Shown: positions 52,277 through 59,529 of the stretch, piece after piece
Layout: each line of letters opens with the position of its first letter
Position numbering within the stretch: the first letter of the stretch is position 1
NCBI RefSeq assembly: GCF_017569205.1
Contig: NZ_CP071870.1
Location: forward strand, 2,294,001-2,358,000
Source of the DNA: Propioniciclava sp. MC1595
GTDB lineage: Bacteria; Actinomycetota; Actinomycetes; Propionibacteriales; Propionibacteriaceae
Reading direction: 5' to 3'
Length of the DNA: 64,000 bases
Made by a program: the position numbers and the translations under genes
Notes under the pieces: generated by a model
What the model was told of the DNA's origin: nothing
The model's input: the letters and a program-made list of their open reading frames with translations, nothing else
The model's database searches: none

Positions 52277-52437
52277 CCGAACTACTCCTTCTGCCGCGTG
52301 ATTGGCCACGCGGCAGAAGGAGCCTAAGAAGGTGGTGCTGAAGCCGAATACTCGGTGGCGCTCAACGACGAGAACACGCGCACGAACAAGTGGTGCTCAA
52401 CGGCAATACCGGTGGTGCTCCGAGACACCAATACTCA

Positions 52438-53120
52438 TCTGGCTGCAAACCACCGAAGGAGCGAAGTTCTGGGCCGGCGTGTGCGCCGACCTGGCCAACC
52501 GCGGCATCCGCGATGTCCTCATCGTGTGCTGCGACGGCCTGGTCGGGCTGCCGGAGGCGATCGAGGCGACCTGGAACGAAGCGACCGTGCAAACCTGTGT
52601 CGTCCATTTGATCCGGGCTGCGATGCGGTTCGTCGGCTACCAGGACCGCAAGGCCGTGGCGGCGGCGTTGAAGCCGATCTACACCGCCTCAGACGCGAAG
52701 GCCGCGCGCAGCGAGCTGGACGCGTTCGCTGACGGCCAGTGGGGCAAGAAGTACCCCCACGCGGTCAAGACGTGGGAGAACGCGTGGGAACGCTTCATCC
52801 CGTTCCTGGCCTTTCCGCCGGCCCTGCGGAAGGTGATCTACACCACCAACAGCATCGAGAGCCTGAACTACCAACTACGGAAGGTGTCGAAGAACCGCGG
52901 GCACTTCCCCAACGACACTGCGGTGGTCAAACTCTTGTGGCTAGCGATCTGCACCATCGAGGACAAACGCGCTCGTGACCGCGCCAAGGAAGCCGGCCAA
53001 CCCGCCGGCAAACGCAAGGCCCCCGGCCGGCTCGTCGAGGGACAGATCGTGACGAACTGGAAACAAGCTCTGGCCCAACTCGCCCTCGTCTACCCCGAAC
53101 GCATCAACCGCTACCTCTAG
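52438..53120 (+). pseudogene. IS256-A transposase, part 3 of 3
   Basis: The last segment resumes at TTEGAKFWAGVCADLANRG and carries the second Asp (LIVCCDGLVGLPEAI), the WENAWERFIPFLAF block, TNSIESLNYQLRKV and a normal C-terminus ending at TAG 53120. It joins part 2 in frame through the codons for IWL once the IS21 and one TCTGGC copy are removed. Confidence 0.9.
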
Positions 53121-53169
53121 ATTCGAACAACAACAAGAGGATCCCTTACACAGAAATCTTGACAAGCTC

Positions 53170-53334
53170 GCCATCGACGTCATCGTCCGCACACGCATGA
53201 GCTTCGACCCAGGCACACGCGCCTACGTCGAACGACGCCGCACTGAAGGGCTCACGCCCCGCGAAATCCGCCGCTGCCTCAAACGCTACGTCGCCCGCGC
53301 CCTCTTCCGCGAACTCCAAACCCGCATGACTTGA
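53170..53334 (+). pseudogene. C-terminal end of an IS110-type transposase
   Basis: Directly after the right target copy the frame reads FDPGTRAYVERRRTEGLTP, then EIRRCLKRYVARALFREL, and stops at 53334. This is the final helical part of IS110-family (transposase_20) proteins. The upstream side in the pre-insertion sequence is the Band 7 gene, so only this tail remains. Confidence 0.55.
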
Positions 53335-53351
53335 CATCAGGCATAGAAGCG

Positions 53352-53639
53352 TCATTTTCCCGGCAAGTTGGCCTGCGACAAATACGCCGCTGCCCGACGC
53401 AGGATCTCGTTCTCCTGCTCCAGCAGCCGGTTACGGCGCTTCAACTCCCGCAGCTCGGCCGACTCCGCGCTGGTCACACCGGGCCGGTGGCCGTCCTCGA
53501 CATCAGCGCGCTGCAGCCAGTTCCGCAGACACGACTCACTGATCCCGAAGTCCTTGGCGATCTGGGCAATCGGAGCCTCGCCACGACGGACCACCGCGAC
53601 CACGTCGTCACGGAACTCCTTCGGATGGGGTCTGGGCAT
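53352..53639 (-). CDS. IS3-family OrfA, partner OrfB absent
   Basis: The 95-residue protein has an N-terminal helix-turn-helix (IAQIAKDFGISESCLRNWLQ) and a coiled coil (ELKRRNRLLEQENEILRRAA), as in IS3 OrfA of another subgroup than the copy at 34251. Downstream on its strand there is no OrfB; the IS110 tail follows at once. It is a fragment left between the IS nest and the recombinase gene. Confidence 0.8.
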   Translation of the reverse strand: MPRPHPKEFRDDVVAVVRRGEAPIAQIAKDFGISESCLRNWLQRADVEDGHRPGVTSAESAELRELKRRNRLLEQENEILRRAAAYLSQANLPGK

Positions 53640-53695
53640 GGTCAACATCCTTCCAGCAGGACCTCTCGGCCCCACAGATCGAATGTCACCTCCTC

Positions 53696-54442
53696 GTGCA
53701 GCAGTCCCCCCCGCCGAGTACGAGGCAGCCCACTACGCGACCCTCACCCGAGAGCCGCAACCCGTATAAGAGCGGCACGAAACCTAGGGCGCTTCAGTCG
53801 GTGAGGAACAGGAAACGCGCCTTCACCAGGGCCGAACGCGCCAAGGTGCTCGAGCATGCCGACTCCTTGGCGCGAACCGCGACCAATCCCCGCACCCAAC
53901 GCAAGTGGGCTGCCACAGCAGACCTGATGGCCTTCATGGCGGGAACCGGTGCGCGGATCAACGAAGCGCGCCTGCTCTTGTGGGAGGACGCCGATCTGGA
54001 GACCGGGCGGGTCCGCATCCGGGGGACGAAGTCGACCAGCTCCGACCGCATCAACAACCTTCCGCAGTGGTTGCTCGGGCGGCTGCGCCACCGACGGCAG
54101 GTCATGCTCGGGTGGGAACACCCAGATCCCTACGTGTTCTCCCTCGGCTTCCCTCAGGAGCACGTGCTGCCGAACGGCCTGCGCAAGTATGGGCCGAACA
54201 ACGTCCCGCCCGGTGACAGCAACCTCGGCAAGTGGACGCGTGATGTCCTGGACGGCGCGGGCTTCACCTGGGCGATCCCCCACACCTTCCGCAGAACCGT
54301 TGCCACCCTGTTGTCCGAGGCCGGCGTGCCGGTGGCCGTAATCGCCGACCAGCTCGGGCACTCAGATGCATCCATGACCATGAGTGTCTATTTGGGGCGC
54401 GACCCCCTCGGCGACAAGAGCGAAATCGGGCCGCTCCTCTAG
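53696..54442 (+). pseudogene. Tyrosine recombinase (integrase), N-terminal domains missing
   Basis: Recognisable sequence begins near 53794 (RKRAFTRAERAKVLEHADSL) and includes the full catalytic domain: Arg in GTGARINEARLLLW, the Lys region GTKSTSSDRINNLP, His-x-x-Arg in PHTFRRTVATLL, the second His in DQLGHSDAS and the nucleophile Tyr in MSVYLGRDPLG. The arm-binding and core-binding domains, about 130-150 residues, are absent; the preceding 33 codons look unrelated and IS3 sequence lies upstream. The gene ends about 100 bases from the tRNA-Arg att site, the normal place for the island's own integrase. It is probably inactive. Confidence 0.82.
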
Positions 54443-54466
54443 GCGTTTCGATGTCGCCCAAGACTC

Positions 54467-54490
54467 AAAGTTGGTACCAAAGTTGGTACC
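54467..54490. repeat. Tandem 12-base repeat beside the attachment site
   Basis: AAAGTTGGTACC occurs twice with no gap, 54 bases from the att repeat and just after the recombinase stop. Integrase arm-binding sites are often direct repeats in this position. A short GC hairpin (54491-54507) follows and may terminate the recombinase transcript. Confidence 0.55.
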
Positions 54491-54543
54491 AGGGCCCTTT
54501 TCGGGCCTCCTCGCCGAAACCGATATGCCTCTGACTAGGGGAT

Positions 54544-54587
54544 CAGCGCCCCCGGCCCGACTCGAACGGGCAACCATCGGATTAGAA
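54544..54587. repeat. Right attachment-site repeat (within tRNA-Arg)
   Basis: This is the copy of 4989-5032 that forms the 3' half and 3' flank of the intact tRNA-Arg. Recombination between the two copies would remove 49,555 bases and leave one tRNA. Confidence 0.85.
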
Positions 54588-54619
54588 GGCCGGTGCTCTA
54601 TCCATTGAGCTACGGGGGC
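54547..54619 (-). tRNA. tRNA-Arg (anticodon TCT), island integration site
   Basis: On the minus strand the 73-base sequence starts GCCCCCGTAGCTCAATGG. It pairs fully in the acceptor stem (GCCCCCG with CGGGGGC), has a normal D arm and the T arm GCCCG-TTCGAGT-CGGGC, and has no encoded CCA. The loop CTTCTAA gives anticodon TCT. The anticodon stem is weak: positions 27-43 (C/A) and 31-39 (C/T) do not pair, so only three of five pairs form. The mismatches lie where the host 5' half meets the repeat-borne 3' half. Confidence 0.88.
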
Positions 54620-54632
54620 TCGACGGACAAGT

Positions 54633-55235
54633 CTAGGGCGTCCGGGCGTCCAGGAACTTCTGCAGGGTCTCCAGCTCGGTCGCCTGCGCCTGCAGCATCG
54701 ACTGGGCGAGCTCACGCACGGCCGGGAGCGAGGCGTGGTCGACGGCGTGCTGGGCCATCTCGACGCCGCCCTGGTGGTGCGGGATCATCAGCTCGAGGTA
54801 GGTCCGCTCGGCGTCGACGCCGGACGCCCCCTCCAGCGAGTTCAGCTGCTCCTGCGTCGCAATCCCGGTCATGGGCGCATCAGCCGCGTGGTGGGCGTGC
54901 GACCCACCCATCCAGCGCATCGGCGGCTCGTCGGTGGCGAACGGCTCGCCCCACAGGGCCAGCCAGCCCTGCATCTGGCCGACCTGGTTGGTCTGGGTCA
55001 GCACCATGTCGACGGCGATGGCCTTCAGTTCGGCGTCGCTCCCCCGCTCGCGCAGCAGTTCCGACATCAGCACGGCCTGCTGGTGGTGGACGGCCATGTC
55101 GCGGGCGAACCCCACGTCCACGGCGGTGGGCCGGGTGGCGGACTCGCCGACGCTGAGGCGTCCGAACAGGAAGGATGCGGCAGCGAGCGCGACCGCAGCC
55201 ACCACGGCCGCGATGAGGACGTAGCGGCGGGTCAT
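54633..55235 (-). CDS. DUF305 exported protein
   Basis: The 200-residue protein has an N-terminal signal or anchor (YVLIAAVVAAVALAAASFLF) and two DUF305 histidine motifs: DMAVHHQQAVLMSELLRER near residue 46 and ELMIPHHQGGVEMAQHAVD near 151. A histidine-rich GGSHAHHAAD lies between them. DUF305 proteins are ferritin-like helical bundles often found with copper genes; the metal is unproven. ATG 55235 overlaps the end of the DUF3105 gene by four bases, so the pair forms an operon. Confidence 0.9.
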   Translation of the reverse strand: MTRRYVLIAAVVAAVALAAASFLFGRLSVGESATRPTAVDVGFARDMAVHHQQAVLMSELLRERGSDAELKAIAVDMVLTQTNQVGQMQGWLALWGEPFATDEPPMRWMGGSHAHHAADAPMTGIATQEQLNSLEGASGVDAERTYLELMIPHHQGGVEMAQHAVDHASLPAVRELAQSMLQAQATELETLQKFLDARTP

Positions 55236-55873
55236 CGGCTCGGCGTCCCGACGCCACCGAAGCAGGACGCCCCGCGCTCGGGCGTCTGCGGGCCCTGCAT
55301 GTACGTGGCCAGGAAGCTCGGCAGGCGCTCGTCGGAGGCCGACTCGGCCGTGATCTGCAGGCCCCACGCGCTGGCGACGATCGGTGCGGGCAGGCCCTCC
55401 ATGGGGCTCAGCATCGCGTAGGGCTTGTTGCGCGCCAGCGCGCGCAGTGTTCCGACCTCATCCGAGGACAGGGAGGGGTCGTAGGTGATCCACACCGCAC
55501 CGTGCTCCAGCGAGTGCACCGCCGGCTCGATGGGGTCGATCGGCTCGTCGTAGATGCCGCAGTTCTGCCAGTAGCCGGTGTGGTCGCCGCCGACGGGCGG
55601 GTGCTGCGCGTACTGGACGGCGGTCGAGACGTGGTTCGCGGTCAGCCCGCTGAACGTCTGGACGCCCTCGATCGGGCCCGACGCCACCGGCGTCTCGTTC
55701 GAGCGCATCCCCATCGCCAGGGGCAGGACGAGGGCGACGACGAGCGCCACCACGGGGATGGCGGCGGCGGCCGCGATCCCGATCCGCCACCGGCGCTCCT
55801 TGCGCGCCTGCTCGGCCCGCATCGCGGCCACGCGCGCGGCGCGATCGCTCGACGCCACCTTCTTCTTGCCCAT
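55232..55873 (-). CDS. DUF3105 membrane-anchored protein
   Basis: The 213-residue protein has a basic cytoplasmic start, one membrane helix (AAAAAIPVVALVVALVLPLA) and the DUF3105 domain, with HPPVGGDHTGYWQNCGIYDE and VHSLEHGAVWITYDP as its conserved metal-like motifs. In actinobacteria this family usually precedes DUF305, as here, and the two probably act together outside the cell. ATG 55873 follows GGGGGAGC. Confidence 0.9.
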   Translation of the reverse strand: MGKKKVASSDRAARVAAMRAEQARKERRWRIGIAAAAAIPVVALVVALVLPLAMGMRSNETPVASGPIEGVQTFSGLTANHVSTAVQYAQHPPVGGDHTGYWQNCGIYDEPIDPIEPAVHSLEHGAVWITYDPSLSSDEVGTLRALARNKPYAMLSPMEGLPAPIVASAWGLQITAESASDERLPSFLATYMQGPQTPERGASCFGGVGTPSR

Positions 55874-55962
55874 CACCAGCTCCCCCACTAGTTGCTCTTT
55901 CAACCATGAGCGTAGCGGTCACCCCCTCCCCTCCCAAGGGCCCGGGTGTAGGTTCTGGCGAC

Positions 55963-57150
55963 GTGACCGACGAATCGCTCTCCGGCAAGCAGTGGCGCCG
56001 GCTCGCGATCTCGGTCTACCTGCCCACGACCCTGTCGTTCATCGGGTTCGGGGCGGTCACGCCCCTCATCGCGCTCACCGCGCACGACCTCGGCGCCACC
56101 ACCGCCCAGGCGGCGTTCGTCGTGGCCCTGCTCGGCATCGGCGGCCTGCTCGGCGCACTGCCGGCGGGCGCGCTCACCCAGCGGGTGGGCGAGCGGCGCG
56201 CCATCGTCGGCTCGCTCATCCTGGACGCCGCGTGCATGGCCGTCGCCGGCTTCGCGACGCACCTGTGGGTGCTCGCCGCCGCGGTGCTCGTCATGGGCCT
56301 GTCGGGCGCGGTCCTCATCATCGGACGCCAGTCCTTCCTGACCGAGTTCATCCCCTTCCGGTTCCGGGCCCGCGCCCTGTCGACCCTCGGCGGCGTCTTC
56401 CGCGTGGGCGCGTTGCTCGGCCCCCTGGCCGGCGCCGCCGTCGTCACCGTGTTCGACCTGCGGGCCGCCTACTGGCTGGCGATCATCACCTCGCTGGCGG
56501 CCGCCGCCACGAGCGCGCTGCTCCCCGACCTCCCCGAGCCCGAACACCACGACAGCGGCGAACCGACCAGGATGGCGTCCGTGCTGCGCGCGCACACCCG
56601 CACCCTGCTGACGGTCGGGATCGGCGCCGCCGCCCTCATGCTCGTGCGCGCCACGCGGGACGCCCTGCTCCCCCTCTGGGCCGCCGAGATCGGCCTCGGG
56701 CCGGCCGAGACGAGCCTGATCTTCGCGGCGTCCTCGGCGATCGACCTGACCCTGTTCTACCTCGGCGGCTCGATGATGGACCGGCTCGGCCGCCGGGCCG
56801 TGGCCGTCCCCGCGATGGTGATCATGGGCGCCGCCTTCGGCCTGCTGCCCCTCACCGCGACGGCAGCCGGCCTGACCGCGATCGCGCTGGGCCTGGGCGT
56901 CGGCAACGGCATCAGCTCGGGCATCGTCCTCACCCTGGGCTCGGACGCCTCCCCCGCGGTCGGCCGCCACCAGTTCCTCGCCGGGTGGCGACTCGTCACC
57001 GGGCTGGGTCAGGCCGCGGGGCCGCTGCTCGTCAGCGGGCTGGCCGCGGTGGCGTCCCTGTCGGCCGCCGCCCTCACCGTGGGCGCGATCGGCCTGCTCG
57101 GCGGGGCGTGGCTCTGGTACTGGGTGGGTCCGCCCCCGCGCCGGGAGTGA
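55963..57150 (+). CDS. MFS transporter
   Basis: This is a 12-helix major facilitator of about 395 residues. The loop 2-3 motif is GALTQRVGERRAIVGS, and helix 5 has the G-rich LGGVFRVGALLGPLAGAA pattern of drug/H+ antiporter-like members. The substrate is unknown. GTG 55963 is preferred because a TAGGTT -10-like box lies nine bases upstream, suggesting a leaderless mRNA; the frame is open to ATG 55906, which would add a proline-rich 19-residue leader. It is divergent from the DUF3105 gene. Confidence 0.85.
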   Translation: MTDESLSGKQWRRLAISVYLPTTLSFIGFGAVTPLIALTAHDLGATTAQAAFVVALLGIGGLLGALPAGALTQRVGERRAIVGSLILDAACMAVAGFATHLWVLAAAVLVMGLSGAVLIIGRQSFLTEFIPFRFRARALSTLGGVFRVGALLGPLAGAAVVTVFDLRAAYWLAIITSLAAAATSALLPDLPEPEHHDSGEPTRMASVLRAHTRTLLTVGIGAAALMLVRATRDALLPLWAAEIGLGPAETSLIFAASSAIDLTLFYLGGSMMDRLGRRAVAVPAMVIMGAAFGLLPLTATAAGLTAIALGLGVGNGISSGIVLTLGSDASPAVGRHQFLAGWRLVTGLGQAAGPLLVSGLAAVASLSAAALTVGAIGLLGGAWLWYWVGPPPRRE

Positions 57151-57159
57151 CGGAGGTGA

Positions 57160-58095
57160 TCAGTCGCCGACCGTGTCGCGGCCGCGGCCCACGATGTTGG
57201 GGTCGGGTTCATACACGACCGAGTCGTCGCGCCCGTCGTAGTCGAACTTGCTCAGGAACGCGCGCATCGCGTTGAGGCGCGCGCGCTTCTTGTCGTTCGA
57301 GCGGATCGTGATCCACGGGGCGTGGTCGGTGTCGGTGCGCTCGAACATCGCCTCCTTGGCGGAGGTGTAGTCCTCCCACCGGTCCAGCGACTCGAGGTCC
57401 ATCGGCGACAGCTTCCAGCGGCGCACGGGGTCGATCTGGCGGATCGCGAACCGGGTGCGCTGCTCGCGCTGGGTCACCGAGAACCAGAACTTGGTCAGCT
57501 GGATGCCCTCGTCGATGATCATCTGCTCGAACGCGGGCGCCTGCCGCATGAAGGTCTCGTACTGCTCGTCGCTGCAGAAGCCCATCACGCGCTCGACGCC
57601 GGCCCGGTTGTACCAGGACCGGTCGAACATCACGATCTCGCCCGACGTCGGGAAGTGGTTGATGTAGCGCTGGAAGTACCACTGCCCCTGCTCGGTGGTG
57701 GTCGGCTTGGTCAGCGCCACCACGCGCGCGGCACGGGGGTTGAGGTGCTCGGTGAAGCGCTTGATCGTGCCACCCTTGCCCGCGGCGTCCCGGCCCTCGA
57801 ACAGCAGGATGTGGCGGACGTCGTTGTCCTGGCTCCAGTACTGCAGCTTCAGTAGCTCGACCTGGAGGAGGTACTTCTCGGCCTCGTACGCGTCGCGGGT
57901 CAGCAGCTCGTCGTAGGGGTAGTCCTCCCGCCACGTCTCGACCGCGCGGCCGCCCGGGTCGATGAGCGCCGGGTCGGGACCCTCGGCGTCCCCCACGGTG
58001 TAGCCCTGGTTGACGAGCTTGTCGATGAACTGCCGCAGGTTCTCCCGCTGGGCCGGCGCTTCCTCGAGGAACTCCTGGAGGTTGTTCGGATCCAT
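57160..58095 (-). CDS. ppk2: Polyphosphate kinase 2 (PPK2)
   Basis: PPK2 transfers phosphate between polyphosphate and nucleotides (GDP/ADP or their triphosphates). The 311-residue protein has Walker A FEGRDAAGKGGTIKR near residue 97, the lid/Walker B-like MFDRSWYNRAGVERV, and KFWFSVTQREQRTRF, the signature of single-domain PPK2. ATG 58095 is supported by GGAG seven bases upstream. It faces the MFS gene tail to tail and precedes cobO in the backbone. Confidence 0.93.
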   Translation of the reverse strand: MDPNNLQEFLEEAPAQRENLRQFIDKLVNQGYTVGDAEGPDPALIDPGGRAVETWREDYPYDELLTRDAYEAEKYLLQVELLKLQYWSQDNDVRHILLFEGRDAAGKGGTIKRFTEHLNPRAARVVALTKPTTTEQGQWYFQRYINHFPTSGEIVMFDRSWYNRAGVERVMGFCSDEQYETFMRQAPAFEQMIIDEGIQLTKFWFSVTQREQRTRFAIRQIDPVRRWKLSPMDLESLDRWEDYTSAKEAMFERTDTDHAPWITIRSNDKKRARLNAMRAFLSKFDYDGRDDSVVYEPDPNIVGRGRDTVGD

Positions 58096-58174
58096 GGGTG
58101 CACTCCTGACGAACGGGACGGTCGGGGACGCCATCAGCCTAGCCACTGACGCCCGGCCACGGGACCCTCACGGG

Positions 58175-58741
58175 TCAGTAGTCGATGCCGCGTCGCGCCC
58201 GGACGCCCGACTCGTAGGCGTGCTTGATGTTGCGCATCTCGGTGACCGTGTCGGCCAGGTCCACCAGTGCGGGCGGGGCGTTGCGCCCGGTGCAGATGAC
58301 GTTGGTGGTGGACGCCCGGCCGCGCAGGGCGTCCCACACCTCGTCGGCAGGGATCCAGCCGTAGTTGATCGCGTAGGTGATCTCGTCGAGCACGACCAGC
58401 CGGTAGCGACCGGACGCCAGCGCCTCGGCCGCCAGCGCCCAGGCCTCGCGGGCGATGCCCGCCGACCGGTCGAGGTCGTCGCTCTCCCAGGTGAAGCCGT
58501 CGCCGTGGGTGTACCACTCGGCGCCCAGCTGCCGGGCCGCGACCACCTCGCCGGCGCGCCACTTGCCCGACTTCATGAACTGGATGACGCACACGGGCCA
58601 GTCGCGGGCGACCGAGCGCATGATCATGCCGAACGCGGCGGTCGACTTGCCCTTGCCGTCGCCGGTGTTGACCAGGACGATCGAGTCGACCGTGCGGACC
58701 GGGGGCGGGGCCTGGTCGTGGCGGGGCAGTTCCTGGGTCAT
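58175..58741 (-). CDS. cobO: Cob(I)yrinic acid a,c-diamide adenosyltransferase CobO
   Basis: CobO transfers the adenosyl group of ATP to the reduced cobalt of corrinoids. The 188-residue protein has the P-loop VNTGDGKGKSTAAFG near residue 23, then VIQFMKSGKWRAGE, DEITYAINYGWIP and the C-terminal GVRARRGIDY. It is complete, unlike the scar at 2444-2548, and is probably the only working CobO-type copy in this window. ATG 58741 follows a strong AGGAGG and overlaps the btuD stop by four bases, linking it to uptake and the riboswitch. Confidence 0.95.
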   Translation of the reverse strand: MTQELPRHDQAPPPVRTVDSIVLVNTGDGKGKSTAAFGMIMRSVARDWPVCVIQFMKSGKWRAGEVVAARQLGAEWYTHGDGFTWESDDLDRSAGIAREAWALAAEALASGRYRLVVLDEITYAINYGWIPADEVWDALRGRASTTNVICTGRNAPPALVDLADTVTEMRNIKHAYESGVRARRGIDY

Positions 58742-59529
58742 GGCAACCTCCTGGCTACGGCCCCGCGGACGGGGATGACAGCCGGCCCGGCGGGCCGGGA
58801 CAGCACCTCGACCTGGGCGGCATAGGTGCGGGCGAGCATGTCGGGTTCGAGGACGTCCTCGGGGGCGCCGTCGGCCACCACGCGCCCCTGGTCGAGCAGG
58901 ACGACGCGGTCGGCGTACTGCGCGGCCAGCGTCAGGTCGTGCATCGCGGCCAGCACGGTGATGCCGCGCTGGCGGCGGTGCCGGTCGACGAGTTCCAGCA
59001 CCCCTTGCTGGTGGCCGATGTCGAGGGCGCTGGTGGGTTCGTCGAGCAGCAGCAGGCGAGGTTGCTGGCACAGGGCGCGGGCCAGCATGACGCGTTGCAA
59101 CTCGCCACCGGAGAGGCTGTCGGCGGCCCGGTCGACGAGGGACTCCAGGCCCAGGTGGGCGATCTCGGCGTCGACGGCCGCCCGGTCGGCCGGCGACTCG
59201 GTGGCGAAGCTGCCCAGGAAGGGGGTGCGGCCGAGCATGACGAGGTCGCGCACGACCATGCCGGGCGGGACCACGGGGTGCTGCGGCATGAGCGCCACCA
59301 GCCGGGCGAGTTGCTTGCGGGACAGGGTGCGGGGGTCGTGGTCCAGCACCGACAGCGATCCGCTGCTGGGCAGCAGGGCAGACACGGCGTGCAGGAAGGT
59401 CGTCTTCCCCGCCCCGTTGGGGCCGACGAGCGCGACCCACTCCCCTGCCCGCACGACCAGGGACAGGTCGTCGATGACGATGCGCTCGCCGCGCGGCACC
59501 TGCAGGTCCCGGCACTCGACGACGGTCAC
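58738..59529 (-). CDS. btuD: Cobalamin ABC transporter ATPase BtuD
   Basis: The 263-residue ATPase of the FecE/BtuD type has Walker A VGPNGAGKTTFL, Q-loop LMPQHP, signature LSGGELQR, Walker B RLLLLDEPTSALD and the H-loop AMHDL. It powers the BtuC permease. GTG 59529 overlaps the btuC stop, and its own stop overlaps cobO. Iron-siderophore systems look alike; the riboswitch and cobO decide for corrinoids. Confidence 0.92.
   Translation of the reverse strand: MTVVECRDLQVPRGERIVIDDLSLVVRAGEWVALVGPNGAGKTTFLHAVSALLPSSGSLSVLDHDPRTLSRKQLARLVALMPQHPVVPPGMVVRDLVMLGRTPFLGSFATESPADRAAVDAEIAHLGLESLVDRAADSLSGGELQRVMLARALCQQPRLLLLDEPTSALDIGHQQGVLELVDRHRRQRGITVLAAMHDLTLAAQYADRVVLLDQGRVVADGAPEDVLEPDMLARTYAAQVEVLSRPAGPAVIPVRGAVARRLP

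Larger units (their letters stand above)
49849..52437 (-). mobile_element. IS21-family element inserted in IS256-A
   Basis: This 2,589-base element starts TGAGTATT and ends AATACTCA. It is flanked by the 6-base duplication TCTGGC (49843-49848 and 52438-52443). Each end has several internal repeats, usual for IS21. It carries istA and istB in overlapping order on the minus strand. Both look intact, so the element may still be active. Confidence 0.92.
47592..53169 (+). mobile_element. IS256-family element A, host of two nested insertions
   Basis: The outer element is bounded by 8-base target copies GCCATCGA at 47584-47591 and 53170-53177, and by related inverted ends (CTGTCAGATGGTTTGTGTAA at the left; TTGTCAAGATTTCTGTGTAA as the complement at the right). 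Removing element B, the IS21 and their duplicated bases leaves about 1,492 bases with a continuous transposase of 464 residues. The element is inactive as it stands. Confidence 0.9.
4989..54587. mobile_element. Decayed tRNA-Arg-integrated genomic island, about 49.6 kb
   Basis: The two ends carry the same sequence in the same orientation: 4989-5026 equals 54544-54581 for 38 of 38 bases, and the match runs on to 5032/54587 with one mismatch (43 of 44). The right copy is the 3' half of a complete tRNA-Arg; the left copy lacks the 5' half. That is the footprint of integration into a tRNA 3' end by a tyrosine recombinase, and a truncated one sits directly beside the intact tRNA. The cargo is arsenic resistance, envelope/stress genes, a sugar module, conjugation remnants and many IS elements. 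The recombinase lacks its N-terminal part and the conjugation genes are fragments, so the island is probably immobile. It may be a composite of several insertions. Confidence 0.8.
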
